Positions 43,636-52,600 of a DNA stretch of 64,000 nucleotides are shown piece after piece; position 1 is the stretch's first letter, and each line of letters opens with the position of its first letter. A program made the translations under genes and the position numbers. The DNA comes from UBA11475 sp902486425 (GTDB lineage Bacteria > Bacillota > Clostridia > Christensenellales > Borkfalkiaceae). Location of the stretch: the NCBI GenBank assembly GCA_902486425.1, contig CABTOK010000007.1, forward strand, positions 62,001 to 126,000, read 5' to 3'. The notes under the pieces are model-generated. The model was not told the DNA's origin. It saw nothing but the letters and a program-made list of their open reading frames with translations, and searched no databases.

Positions 43636-44319
43636 ATGACGACGGTTCTGAATTATATAGCGGTTTTTTTGGCCCTTCTGGTGGCTCTTCCGGTGCATGA
43701 GTTCGCTCATGCTTTCGTCGCGTATAAATCGGGCGACCTTACGGCAAAAATGGAAGGCAGACTTACGTTAAACCCGATGGCTCATTTCGATATGCTGGGG
43801 CTTTTGTCATTACTGTTTTTCCATTTCGGTTGGGGCAAACCCGTTCCGATAAACCCGTACAACTTTAAGCACAGGCGGCTCGACAGCATACTCGTATCGC
43901 TTGCCGGGATAGTTTCTAACTATCTTCTCGCATTTATAATTTATCCGATAGCCGTTTTATACTGGAATTACGTTTATCCGCTGATAAGCGCGATAGGTTT
44001 TTTAGGATACGTCGGGTACGTCATAGGTATCGCGCTGTTTTATATCGTAGACATGTCGTTGTTCCTTGCGGTGTTCAATATTCTGCCGCTTTATCCGCTG
44101 GACGGTTTCAACCTTTTCGACGCGCTCAACACGACGAGAGGAAGATTTTATCAGTTCATGAGAAATTACAGCGAATATATTCTTTTAGCTCTTCTTTTGC
44201 TCGGAGTAGTGGCGGATATTACAAATGTTCCTTCCATGGACATACTCGGCATAGCTTTAAGCTATCTTAAAGGGATAATCCAAATTCCCATAACTGCATT
44301 CTGGGGGTTGATTTTCTGA
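43636..44319 (+). CDS. Site-2 protease family membrane metalloprotease (M50)
   Basis: The 227-residue polytopic protein has the zinc motif HEFAH in the first helix (His21, Glu22, His25) and the third ligand in NILPLYPLDGFNLFD. This is the short YwhC/YdjP-like group of M50 proteins without a PDZ domain. In Clostridia such a gene often precedes scpA, as here, with the stop overlapping the scpA start. Substrates are unknown. The ribosome site is weak. Confidence 0.88.
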   Translation: MTTVLNYIAVFLALLVALPVHEFAHAFVAYKSGDLTAKMEGRLTLNPMAHFDMLGLLSLLFFHFGWGKPVPINPYNFKHRRLDSILVSLAGIVSNYLLAFIIYPIAVLYWNYVYPLISAIGFLGYVGYVIGIALFYIVDMSLFLAVFNILPLYPLDGFNLFDALNTTRGRFYQFMRNYSEYILLALLLLGVVADITNVPSMDILGIALSYLKGIIQIPITAFWGLIF

Positions 44320-45083
44320 TGGCGGAATTTGAATCTACAGTCGATTACGATACTTTTTTAGGCAATTTCGAAGGGCCTCTCGACCTTTTACTGCACCTCG
44401 TGAAAGAAGCGAAGATCGAAATACGCGATATATTCGTGTCGGACGTAACGGAACAATACTTAAAATACATAAGAGCCATGCAAAAGCTCGACGTGGACAA
44501 AGCCGCCGAATATCTGACGATGGCTTCTACGCTTCTCGAGATAAAGTCAAAAGCGCTTCTCCCGAAGATAGAAGAGGGTGAAGAAGAGGACGAAGGCGAA
44601 CTTTTGGTCAGGAAACTCGAAGAGTACAAACTCTTTAAGGAAGCAAGCGAAAAGCTTAAAGAAACCGAGAACGTAGACAGGTTTTATAAAGAGCCGGATA
44701 AATCGGTCGGGGAAACAAAGGTCGTTTATACGGACTTCAACGTACAGGGACTCGTGGACGCGTTTTTCAAGCTGATGATGCGCGTGGACGAAAAGCGTAT
44801 AAGAGCGGTCGAAAACCGTGAAATCCCGCGTGAAGTTTTTACCGTCCGCGACAGAATAGATTTTATAAGGGCGACGCTTTTAGATCGTCAATATGTAAGC
44901 TTTTTCGAACTGTTTGACGAAAACGTTACGAGAAGTCAGCTTATAACGACCTTTCAGGCGACGCTCGAATTATTGAAATTACAGTACATAAAAGTCGAAC
45001 AGAACGAAACTTTCGGCGATATTACATTGATATTAAGGGAAGACAGAAATGAAGAAATCGGAGAGATTGACGAGTATAATTGA
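44319..45083 (+). CDS. scpA: Segregation and condensation protein A (kleisin)
   Basis: The 254-residue kleisin of the SMC-ScpAB condensin-like complex bridges the SMC heads and binds ScpB. The N-terminal SMC-neck-binding helix region starts FLGNFEGPLDLLLHLVKEAKIEI, a family hallmark. It continues into an acidic middle (EEGEEEDEGELLVRKLEEY) and a winged-helix C-terminus ending QNETFGDITL. It overlaps scpB by 35 bases. Confidence 0.95.
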   Translation: MAEFESTVDYDTFLGNFEGPLDLLLHLVKEAKIEIRDIFVSDVTEQYLKYIRAMQKLDVDKAAEYLTMASTLLEIKSKALLPKIEEGEEEDEGELLVRKLEEYKLFKEASEKLKETENVDRFYKEPDKSVGETKVVYTDFNVQGLVDAFFKLMMRVDEKRIRAVENREIPREVFTVRDRIDFIRATLLDRQYVSFFELFDENVTRSQLITTFQATLELLKLQYIKVEQNETFGDITLILREDRNEEIGEIDEYN

Positions 45084-45876
45084 GGCGGTAATATTTTTAT
45101 CGGGTACGCCCGTTGCGGTGAAAGACATTGCCGAGAAGCTTGAAGTATCCGAAAGCGAAGTAACCGCCGCCGTAAACGAACTTAAAAAAAAATACGGCGA
45201 AGATTCCGGCGTGCAGCTTATGACGTTCAATAAGAAGCTGCAGTTCTGCTCCAATCCCGACCTGCACGAAGAAGTAACGGGCGTTCTCAATCCGATAAAG
45301 GAAAAAGAACTGTCGAGAAGCTTACTCGAAGTAGCGGCTATCATCGCGTACAAGCAACCTGTTACGAGAATAGATCTCGAAGAAATAAGGGGCAACAGCG
45401 AATACGCCGTCCAGAAACTTTTAGAGCTTAAGATGATAGAGCCGGTCGGTCGTAAAGACGCCGTCGGAAGACCGGTCATGTTCGGCACGACGGATGAATT
45501 TCTGAAGCGTTTCCAGATAGAATCGCTGGACGAACTTCCGGATTACGAAGAGCTTTTAGCAAAAATAAAAACAATTCACGGCGAATCCGAGTCTGGCGAA
45601 TATCTTTATAAGAAAGACGTTTACGTCGAAGAAAACGATCCTGAAGCAAACAGCGGTGCTGCTTCAACGGCAAAAGATACCGAAGGCGAAGTCGCCGCAA
45701 CAGAAGTAAAAGGCGTCGAAGCGGAAGACAAAACGGAAGAAGACTTCGAACTCCCTCCGATCGACGATGAAGAAATTCCGGACTTTTTAAAGGGAGAAAA
45801 TCTTAAAAAGGGTGGACGGCAACGAGTAGAATCTGCCGTAAAAGTCCTTAAAAAAAAGAATTATCGGCAAAAATAA
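45049..45876 (+). CDS. scpB: Segregation and condensation protein B with acidic tail
   Basis: Dimeric kite protein of the SMC complex; two winged-helix domains occupy about residues 5-175 (IIEAVIFLSGTPVAVKDIAEKL, then LLEVAAIIAYKQPVTRIDLEEIRG and GRPVMFGTTDEFL). Typical ScpB ends near residue 195. Here a tail of about 80 residues, rich in Glu, Asp and Ala and ending in a basic patch (VKVLKKKNYRQK), extends it to 275. Coupled to scpA by a 35-base overlap. Confidence 0.95.
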   Translation: MKKSERLTSIIEAVIFLSGTPVAVKDIAEKLEVSESEVTAAVNELKKKYGEDSGVQLMTFNKKLQFCSNPDLHEEVTGVLNPIKEKELSRSLLEVAAIIAYKQPVTRIDLEEIRGNSEYAVQKLLELKMIEPVGRKDAVGRPVMFGTTDEFLKRFQIESLDELPDYEELLAKIKTIHGESESGEYLYKKDVYVEENDPEANSGAASTAKDTEGEVAATEVKGVEAEDKTEEDFELPPIDDEEIPDFLKGENLKKGGRQRVESAVKVLKKKNYRQK

Positions 45877-45928
45877 AAACGCCTGCGTCCTCAGGAATAA
45901 TTAAAAGATAAATGCAGAGAATAACGGT

Positions 45929-46465
45929 ATGACCGCAATTTACGCGGCGACCGTTATTCTTTTTATTTTGAATTTTCCGATAAAATTAACGGCAGCCGCA
46001 TGTTTTGAAACGGCGAATAAAAGAGTTTTCGGAAAGCTTAAAATTTTCGGAATAAAAATAATCGACTTCGGAGCGGAAGTATATTTAAGCGGAATAACCG
46101 TTTATTTTGCAAAAAAGCGTAAAATTTTGGGCGTAAGCGACGTTAAAAAGGCGGTTTCGGTGCCGATGATAAAGGGGATACTTATAACCAGAGCGATTTT
46201 TTATGCGAGAACGAAAAATCCTTCTTCGGCGGTTATGCTTAAAGGAATTTTGTCGCTTGTTTCTATGGTTATTAAAATATTCGACAACGCTATCGTTCCC
46301 GAATCGGTTATAGAAATTCTGGACTTTAACGAAAGCGTAAGAGGGAACGGAACCGAACTTTACGGACTTTGCGATCTCGTTTTAACACCGATTATAGTTA
46401 TGCTTCCGTTTATTTTTGCGGCGGCGAAAAAGATAAAAAATAAAATCATCGCAAAAAACAGATAA
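45929..46465 (+). CDS. Hypothetical membrane-associated protein in the DUF2953 position
   Basis: The 178-residue protein has an N-terminal hydrophobic helix, a central amphipathic region with many Ile/Val/Lys residues and a C-terminal helix (IVMLPFIFAAAKKIKNK). Between scpB and the ytfJ gene, Clostridia usually carry a DUF2953 protein, and the size and layout fit, but the sequence itself is not clear enough to be sure. By its company it may act in sporulation or germination; that is inference from gene order only. Confidence 0.6.
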   Translation: MTAIYAATVILFILNFPIKLTAAACFETANKRVFGKLKIFGIKIIDFGAEVYLSGITVYFAKKRKILGVSDVKKAVSVPMIKGILITRAIFYARTKNPSSAVMLKGILSLVSMVIKIFDNAIVPESVIEILDFNESVRGNGTELYGLCDLVLTPIIVMLPFIFAAAKKIKNKIIAKNR

Positions 46466-46482
46466 AAATAATCAAAGGAGTT

Positions 46483-46917
46483 TTGATGAGTAAAAACGGC
46501 AACGACGTGACCGAAGCGATTGCTTTGACCGTAGAAAAACTTAAAGAACTTGCCGGCGCCGACATTCTTACGGGGCGCGGCGTAAAGACGGAAGACGGCG
46601 GACTTTTCGTACCGTTTTCGTCGGTTACCGTTATGTATCTCGTGGGGACGGGCGAGTACGGCAAAGTAAGCATATTTTCTAAAAATACAGATCTTCCGAA
46701 TATGGGTGCGAGCGGCGCGGTCGTTACGATGAAGCCTTCCGCATTTTTAACTTATAAGGACGGGAATTTTACTCTTTTAAAGGTAGCGGAGTCCGTTCCC
46801 GAAAAGGCTTTGAACATTGCCGAAAAGCTTTTTGCAGGTAAAGAAACGGTAAGCGTAAAGAAGGTCGAAGCAAACGGCAAACCCGCCGTAAAAGAAACTA
46901 AAAAGGTGAGAGCATGA
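46483..46917 (+). CDS. ytfJ: GerW/YtfJ family sporulation protein
   Basis: The 144-residue protein shows the YtfJ pattern: an early helix, then GADILTGRGVKTEDGGLFVPFSS, a Gly-containing middle, GASGAVVTMKPSAFLTYKDG and TLLKVAES near the end. In Bacillus GerW is needed for normal germination. The Gly-rich loop between FVPFSS and GASGA is shorter and less Gly-rich than usual. Its stop overlaps dacF by 4 bases, matching the conserved ytfJ-dacF/dacB order. Confidence 0.78.
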   Translation: MMSKNGNDVTEAIALTVEKLKELAGADILTGRGVKTEDGGLFVPFSSVTVMYLVGTGEYGKVSIFSKNTDLPNMGASGAVVTMKPSAFLTYKDGNFTLLKVAESVPEKALNIAEKLFAGKETVSVKKVEANGKPAVKETKKVRA

Positions 46918-48014
46918 AACTTTTATTAAAATTATTTACAGCGTTTATAATGATGTTCGCGAATATCGGAGTAGTCGGTATCGGACGAAAAAATAAGACA
47001 GCAGACGGTATACCCGCGGCTGCGGGGGTAAGCAGCTTTGTGTCGATGGACGTTTATTCAAAGCGGACGCTTTTTGAAGAGAACGGTTCGGCGAAACGCT
47101 ACCCCGCGAGTCTTACGAAAACGCTTACCGCGATCTGTGCGATAGAAAATAAGGATATAGATTCCGAAGTCGTAACAGATAAATCCGTCTGCGGCATAGA
47201 AGGTTCGAGCATATACTTAAAAGAAGGCGAAACTTATACCTTAAAAGCTCTTTTATACGGACTTATGTTAAGGTCCGGCAACGACGCTGCAACCGCCATT
47301 GCAAAATACGTTTCGGGCTCGGTAGAAAATTTCGCCGATTTAATGAATAAAACCGCCTTAAAAGCGGGAGCGAAAAACAGCAACTTTACCAATCCGCACG
47401 GACTGCATGACGAAAATCATTACAGCACTGCTTATGATATGGCTCTTATTTCCGCTTACGCTTTAAAAAACGAAACTTTTGCCGAAATCGTAAAAACAAA
47501 GCGCGTAAAAGTAACTTATAAAGATCCTTCGGGGGAAGAAAAAGTAAAAGTCTTTATAAACAAAAACAAGATGCTGTCTATGTACGACGGGGCGGACGGG
47601 GTGAAGACGGGCTTTACGAAAAATTCGGGAAGATGCCTTATATCTTCGGCGACTATCGGCGGCTTTTCGGTAGTAACGGTGGTTCTGAACACGTACGACA
47701 TGTGGAAAAAATCAAAAGAACTTTTAGATTCGTCGTTTAATAATTACGAGCGCGTTACCGTGGCAAAAACCGACGAAATGGTTGCTTTTACGGATATAGA
47801 AGGCGAAACCGAAAAGTGCGGGCTTTATATAAAAAACGACATTATTCTGCCGCTTACGAAAGAAGAAAAGGAGAGTCTTAAAGTAGAAAAAGAATACCCT
47901 TTAAGCTTAAAACGACCGATAAAAAAGGACGAGCCGGTCGGCAAAATTAAAATTTATGCTTCAAATAAGTTGATTTTTGAAGAAAAAATTTATACTATTA
48001 TAGAGAAGAAATAA
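46914..48014 (+). CDS. dacF: D-alanyl-D-alanine carboxypeptidase (peptidase S11)
   Basis: Penicillin-binding enzyme of 366 residues that trims the terminal D-Ala of peptidoglycan stem peptides. It has an N-terminal hydrophobic export segment, the active-site SxxK in YPASLTKTL (Ser66, Lys69), SGN in RSGNDAAT and KTG in GVKTGFTKNSG. A C-terminal beta-domain follows from about 270. The context with ytfJ suggests the sporulation-linked DacF/DacB type rather than the vegetative DacA, but this is inference. Confidence 0.92.
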   Translation: MKLLLKLFTAFIMMFANIGVVGIGRKNKTADGIPAAAGVSSFVSMDVYSKRTLFEENGSAKRYPASLTKTLTAICAIENKDIDSEVVTDKSVCGIEGSSIYLKEGETYTLKALLYGLMLRSGNDAATAIAKYVSGSVENFADLMNKTALKAGAKNSNFTNPHGLHDENHYSTAYDMALISAYALKNETFAEIVKTKRVKVTYKDPSGEEKVKVFINKNKMLSMYDGADGVKTGFTKNSGRCLISSATIGGFSVVTVVLNTYDMWKKSKELLDSSFNNYERVTVAKTDEMVAFTDIEGETEKCGLYIKNDIILPLTKEEKESLKVEKEYPLSLKRPIKKDEPVGKIKIYASNKLIFEEKIYTIIEKK

Positions 48015-48121
48015 AATAGTTAAAGTTAAAAGTAAAGATTTTCAGGCGAGGTTTAAGACCCGAACGCCCATACCGGAAGACGATTTTTACCGATTTCACT
48101 TATCACTTAAAAGAGGATGCT

Positions 48122-48823
48122 ATGAGAATAAACAAATATTTATCGGAGAGCGGCGTGTGTTCGCGAAGAGCCGCAGATAAGCTTATAGAAGACGGCGAAG
48201 TAAAAATCAACGGTAAATCCGCAAAACTCGGCGACGACGTTACGGACGACGATCTCGTAACCGTCGGGGGCGAAGTCGTTTCCGCGGTAAAAAAATACGA
48301 CTATTACGCCATGAATAAGCCAAAAGGTTACGTTTGCACCGTAAAGGACGATAAGGGAAGAAAGACCGTAATGGATCTTCTTCCGCCCGGTATACAAAGA
48401 GTCGTTCCCGTCGGAAGACTCGACTACGATACGGAAGGACTTTTGCTTTTTACTAACGACGGCGAACTCACGAATAAACTTACTCACCCAAAAAACGGCG
48501 TTTACAAAACCTACCTTGTAAAGGTCGAAAGTTACATACCCGACGAAGCGTTGAAAACTCTTTCGAGAGGCGTCGAACTCGACGGCAAATACACTAATCC
48601 CTGCAAGGTAAAACTCATCGAAAGGAACAAACTCGGCACTAAACTTCACGTTTCGATAAACGAAGGCAGAAACAGACAGGTAAGAAGAATGTTCGAAGCG
48701 ATAGGTTTCGACATAGACTTTTTGAAGCGTATCTCGATAGGCGAACTTACCGTTTCGGGACTCGACCGCGGCGACGTGAGAAAGCTTAATAAAAGAGAAA
48801 TCGAATACCTTAAGAGTTTATAA
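48122..48823 (+). CDS. rluB: Ribosomal large-subunit pseudouridine synthase B type (RsuA/RluB family)
   Basis: The 233-residue protein has an N-terminal S4 RNA-binding domain (MRINKYLSESGVCSRRAADK) and the catalytic motif VGRLDYDTEGLLLFTNDGE (Asp101), with NEGRNRQVRRMFEAIG towards the end. RluB modifies 23S rRNA U2605 in E. coli. Within this family RluB, RluE, RluF and RsuA are hard to separate; the scpAB context is typical of Firmicutes RluB. Confidence 0.9.
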   Translation: MRINKYLSESGVCSRRAADKLIEDGEVKINGKSAKLGDDVTDDDLVTVGGEVVSAVKKYDYYAMNKPKGYVCTVKDDKGRKTVMDLLPPGIQRVVPVGRLDYDTEGLLLFTNDGELTNKLTHPKNGVYKTYLVKVESYIPDEALKTLSRGVELDGKYTNPCKVKLIERNKLGTKLHVSINEGRNRQVRRMFEAIGFDIDFLKRISIGELTVSGLDRGDVRKLNKREIEYLKSL

Positions 48824-48855
48824 GACAGAAATGTTATAAAGAAAAAAGGCAAAAC

Positions 48856-48882
48856 AAAAGGACGGATGACCGTCCTTTTTTG
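48856..48882. terminator. Bidirectional terminator between rluB and lexA
   Basis: 10-bp stem AAAAGGACGG/CCGTCCTTTT with loop ATGA and T/A tracts on the two sides; serves both converging genes. Confidence 0.85.
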
Positions 48883-48922
48883 TATGAATTTTTATGATAA
48901 TCTGCGTTTCGGCGTAATTTTA

Positions 48923-49519
48923 TCAGAATTTGCGGATAAGACCTTTAACTACGCCGATGACCGAAACGTTATCGAAGATCATGTCTTCCATTTCGTCGTT
49001 TTCGGGATGCAGAACGACCTGACCGTTGCGTCTATAAAGCCTTTTTACCGTAGCGGAATCGTCGACGAGCGCGACTATAATCTGCCCGTCGTCGGCGGAA
49101 TCCTGCTTTTTTACTATAATCGTATCGCCGTTGAAAATGCCGGCGTTTATCATACTGTTTCCTGAAACTTTAAGGGCGAATTTATCGTCCGAAGTTCCGA
49201 ATTCTTCGGGGAGAGGACAGTATCCGTCCAGATTTTCGACCGCGAGAATAGGGACGCCCGCCGCTACTCTGCCGACGACGGGTATCATTTCGGCATGGGA
49301 TTCGGAACGTTTGCCGAGCGAAATAGCTCTGTTTTTAGCGGGCGACTTTTCGATTAGACCGCGCGCTTTGAGCCTTTCGAGATAATCGTAAACTGTAGCC
49401 GTTGATTTTATGTTGAGCCTTGACTGAATTTCTCTCACGGAAGGCGGAAAGCCGTTGTCTTCGATATAAGATTCGACGTATTCGTAAACAGCAAGGAGTT
49501 TTTCTTCGAGTTTTTTCAT
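48923..49519 (-). CDS. lexA: LexA repressor
   Basis: SOS repressor of 198 residues. The N-terminal winged helix (about 1-65) is followed by a self-cleavage site Ala87-Gly88 in VGRVAAGVP and the catalytic dyad Ser122 (VSGNSM) and Lys159 (ATVKRLYRR). The ATG at 49519 follows CGGAG; the longer upstream frame is not family sequence. A LexA box covers its own promoter, and a second one precedes the Y-family polymerase at 25669. Confidence 0.96.
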   Translation of the reverse strand: MKKLEEKLLAVYEYVESYIEDNGFPPSVREIQSRLNIKSTATVYDYLERLKARGLIEKSPAKNRAISLGKRSESHAEMIPVVGRVAAGVPILAVENLDGYCPLPEEFGTSDDKFALKVSGNSMINAGIFNGDTIIVKKQDSADDGQIIVALVDDSATVKRLYRRNGQVVLHPENDEMEDMIFDNVSVIGVVKGLIRKF

Positions 49520-49571
49520 TTTAATCTCCGCTTTTATAGTAAAAAGCCGAAAACGACCTTTAAGCAGAATT

Positions 49572-49612
49572 ATTGTAACATCAACCGGAAACAAAAGTCA
49601 AACGTTTGTTCA
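49572..49612 (-). promoter_or_regulatory. lexA promoter with LexA operator
   Basis: On the minus strand the -35 TTGACT (49601-49596) and -10 TACAAT (49577-49572, preceded by TGT) are 18 bases apart. The box TGAACAAACGTTTG (49612-49599) fits GAAC-RNRY-GTTY and overlaps the -35, giving autorepression. Confidence 0.8.
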
Positions 49613-49681
49613 TAAAATGCGGAAATTTGTCGAGAAAGCGAAAAATTTAGCGTTTCGGCGGTTAAAAAACGTTCGTGGGTG

Positions 49682-49710
49682 TTTACTTTTAAAAATATTC
49701 TTGCTATAAT
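49682..49710 (+). promoter_or_regulatory. Promoter of the 180-residue membrane protein gene
   Basis: TTTACT (49682-49687), 17 bases, TATAAT (49705-49710). The leader holds two small GC-rich hairpins (CCGG-GTAA-CCGG and TGCGG-TT-CCGCA) just before AAAGGAG. Confidence 0.75.
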
Positions 49711-49808
49711 ATCAATGTAGTAGCTTAAAAAGGCATTAGGCGGGATAAGCGGATTTTTGCCGGGTAACCGGCAGCTGCGGTTCCGCAACTACAGTAAAGG
49801 AGAAAAAG

Positions 49809-50351
49809 ATGGAAAACAATCTCGAAAAGAAAACAGAAAACACCGCTCCCGAAACAAAGAATAAAAACAAAAACGGATTTTTTTCAACCGTTTCGGGCAA
49901 AACCCTTGTAGGAGTCATGTTCTTCACCGCTATTGCGCTTTTGTTCGCCATTTTAGACGGAACGCTTAAATGGAAGATGACTTCGCACCCGATACTTACG
50001 TTCTTATTCCTGTTCGTTGCGGGAACGGGCGTAACATTCATCGTAACGGGCTTTATGGCTAAATTCACCTGGTATGCGTTTATAGGCGGAGTATTGTTTG
50101 CGGTCGCTCTTTTATACGCTATGATAGACGTGTTCCATGCGATCTGGTGGATAGTTCTTATAGTAGTATTCGCCGCCGTAGCGATACTCGCCATGGTTTC
50201 GGTATTATACTTCGGCAACAAAGCGGCGGATTCGGACGACAGAAAGCCCGGATACAAGAGTTATAAAGAAAGACAGGCGGAAAAGGACGCCGCGGTAAAA
50301 GAAAAAGACGCAAAGGAAGAAATTCCCGAAATAAAGTCGTTTAAAGACTGA
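49809..50351 (+). CDS. Four-helix membrane protein of unknown function
   Basis: Not recognised. The 180-residue protein has a charged N-terminal 25 residues, four closely spaced transmembrane helices (about 32-50, 60-80, 84-100, 104-128) and a charged, probably disordered C-terminal tail of about 50 residues (KSYKERQAEKDAAVKEKDAK). Own promoter; ribosome site AAAGGAG. The lipoprotein gene follows 18 bases later, probably in the same transcript. Confidence 0.8.
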   Translation: MENNLEKKTENTAPETKNKNKNGFFSTVSGKTLVGVMFFTAIALLFAILDGTLKWKMTSHPILTFLFLFVAGTGVTFIVTGFMAKFTWYAFIGGVLFAVALLYAMIDVFHAIWWIVLIVVFAAVAILAMVSVLYFGNKAADSDDRKPGYKSYKERQAEKDAAVKEKDAKEEIPEIKSFKD

Positions 50352-50369
50352 CAACAATAACGTGCATTT

Positions 50370-51002
50370 ATGAAAATTACGAAAAAATATTTTGCGGCGA
50401 TTCTTGCGATGATGACCGTATTCGCCTGTTTTTGTTTTTCGGCGTGCGGAGACGGTAACGGGAATTCTTCTGACGTTACGAAAGTACATGATTCTTCCGC
50501 ATGGTTTACCGAAGAAGAACTTGAAAAAGTCGGTCTCGGCGGGCTTGGCGCGCCGGAAGGACTTGCCGGCGTAATGACGACGGATACTCATTGGTACGGC
50601 GACGGGTACTCGTTTTCGCAGCTGTGTCCTGAAAGAGAAAAACTCGAACAGACGGCTGACGTTTATCTCGGATATTTTAAAAACAGATACGGTAAAAATT
50701 TCGGCGTCGCGGCTTTTTACGCTCACGGAACGACTGATAATACTTTCTACTATAATATTGTTCCGAAAAGCGATTTAAAAGATTATTACGACGATAACCC
50801 GTCTTCGTTATATAAATTTTATTATATTACCGATACTTCCGTTGCCGAAGACGGATATCTTACCGAAGACGCCGTATGGTCTTTGGACATAAGGTACGAA
50901 TTCGATACTTCGTCGGAGGCGTATAAGTTTAAAATTTTTATCGAAAAAGAAAACAAAAGCAGCAACGGAATTTATACGTATAAATACAGACAAAAAAATT
51001 AG
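50370..51002 (+). CDS. Small lipoprotein of unknown function
   Basis: The 210-residue protein has a lipoprotein signal peptide with lipobox FSAC (Cys26). The mature part starts with a flexible Gly/Asn/Ser stretch and continues as an aromatic-rich, mostly beta region (THWYGDGYSFSQL, DNTFYYNIVPKSDL, YKFYYITDTS). I do not recognise the fold. Probably co-transcribed with the membrane protein upstream; the ribosome site is poor. Confidence 0.75.
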   Translation: MKITKKYFAAILAMMTVFACFCFSACGDGNGNSSDVTKVHDSSAWFTEEELEKVGLGGLGAPEGLAGVMTTDTHWYGDGYSFSQLCPEREKLEQTADVYLGYFKNRYGKNFGVAAFYAHGTTDNTFYYNIVPKSDLKDYYDDNPSSLYKFYYITDTSVAEDGYLTEDAVWSLDIRYEFDTSSEAYKFKIFIEKENKSSNGIYTYKYRQKN

Positions 51003-51038
51003 TACGCCCCGAAAGGGCAATAATCAGAATACAAGAAT

Positions 51039-51066
51039 AAAAACGCCGGTATCTCGGCGTTTTTAA
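51039..51066 (+). terminator. Terminator after the small lipoprotein gene
   Basis: 10-bp stem AAAAACGCCG/CGGCGTTTTT with a 6-base loop. Confidence 0.85.
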
Positions 51067-51142
51067 AAGTCGGAACGGTTGCCGCAGACGACAGGCAAAA
51101 ATTCGCCGTCCCGAACGGAAAAACCAACGGAGAACTTTTATT

Positions 51143-52600
51143 ATGGACGTTAAAAGAAATCTTACCTTGCTTACAGACCTTTATCAGCTTACTATGATGA
51201 ACGGTTATCTCAAAGAAAACTGTAAAGACGAAGTGGCTATATTCGATATTTTCTTCCGCCAGAACGGAAACATAACGTATTCGCTCGCTTGCGGACTCGA
51301 ACAGGCGGTCGACTACGTTACCGGAATAAACTTCGGTACGGAAGAAATAGATTATTTAAGAAGTCTCGGAATATTTTCCGAGGAGTTTCTTGAATATCTC
51401 GAAAACTTCAGATTCACGGGGGACATTTACGCCGTACCCGAAGGAACGCTAGTATTCCCGGGGGAACCCATTCTTACGGTAAAAGCTCCCGTCATGCAGG
51501 CGCAGCTGATAGAAACTGCGCTTCTCAATATAATCAACCATCAGACTCTTATCGCGTCGAAGGCGGCTAAAATAAGACATGCGGCGAAAGACGACGTGGT
51601 AATGGAATTCGGTCTCAGAAGAGCGCAGGGACCGGACGCGGGTATTTACGGTGCGAGAGCGGCGGTAATCGGCGGATGCGATTCGACCTCGAACGTTCTC
51701 GCCGGAAAAATGTTCGGTATTCCCGTTGCCGGTACGCACGCGCATAGCTGGGTAATGAACTTTAAGGACGAATACACGGCTTTCAAAAAATATGCCGAAA
51801 TTTACCCCGACAACGCGCTTTTGCTCGTGGACACTTACGACACGATAAAGAGCGGCGTTCCGAACGCCATAAAAGTATTCAAAGAACTCGAAGCCGCGGG
51901 GCATAAACCCGTAGGCATAAGACTTGACTCGGGCGACCTTGCGTACCTTTCCAAAAAGGCTAAAAAAATGATGGCTGACGCCGGTTTCCCTGACGCGAAG
52001 GTCTGCGCTTCGGGCGATCTCGACGAAAATCTCGTGAATTCCTTGAAACAGCAGGGAGCAGAAATTTCCATCTGGGGCATAGGAACAAAGCTTATAACGA
52101 GCGAAGACATGCCTGCATTAGGCGGCGTATACAAGCTTTCGGGCGTGGTGGACGAAAACGGCAACGTTATCCCCAAAATCAAAATTTCGGATAACTCCGC
52201 GAAGATCACCAACCCCGGCTTCAAAAATATTTACAGAGTTTACGATAATTCGACCGGAAAAGCCGAAGCCGATTTTATCTTTCTGAGAGAAGAAGGCGAT
52301 TACGACGAATCGAAACCCCTTACTTTAACTCATCAGTACGACAGATGGAAGAGTATAACGTTTAACAACTACACTCTCCGCAAATTGCAGGAAGACATAA
52401 TAATAAACGGCAAGGTTGTTTATAACTTCCCGACGCTTAAAGAAATAAAAGATTACGCCAAGCGCGAACTCGATACCTTCTGGGAAGAATACAAACGTCT
52501 CGTAAGTCCGCATATCTACAAAGTGGACCTTTCGGATAAGCTTTACGAGCTTAAAACGAAGATGATCGACGACGCGAGAAAACCCGAAAAACAAAGATGA
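51143..52600 (+). CDS. pncB: Nicotinate phosphoribosyltransferase
   Basis: NAD salvage enzyme joining nicotinate to PRPP. The 485-residue protein has the family start LLTDLYQLTMMNGYLKE, the active-site FGLRRAQGPDAG, the GGCDSTSN loop, GTHAHSWVM, and the phosphate-site IRLDSGDLAYLSKKA. Length and order agree with the Firmicutes PncB group. The stop overlaps lspA by 4 bases, so it heads a pncB-lspA-rluD operon. Confidence 0.94.
   Translation: MDVKRNLTLLTDLYQLTMMNGYLKENCKDEVAIFDIFFRQNGNITYSLACGLEQAVDYVTGINFGTEEIDYLRSLGIFSEEFLEYLENFRFTGDIYAVPEGTLVFPGEPILTVKAPVMQAQLIETALLNIINHQTLIASKAAKIRHAAKDDVVMEFGLRRAQGPDAGIYGARAAVIGGCDSTSNVLAGKMFGIPVAGTHAHSWVMNFKDEYTAFKKYAEIYPDNALLLVDTYDTIKSGVPNAIKVFKELEAAGHKPVGIRLDSGDLAYLSKKAKKMMADAGFPDAKVCASGDLDENLVNSLKQQGAEISIWGIGTKLITSEDMPALGGVYKLSGVVDENGNVIPKIKISDNSAKITNPGFKNIYRVYDNSTGKAEADFIFLREEGDYDESKPLTLTHQYDRWKSITFNNYTLRKLQEDIIINGKVVYNFPTLKEIKDYAKRELDTFWEEYKRLVSPHIYKVDLSDKLYELKTKMIDDARKPEKQR

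Noticed and set aside
49740..49800. Riboswitch in the leader of the 180-residue membrane protein gene
   Set aside because: Only two short hairpins are present and no known riboswitch core could be recognised.
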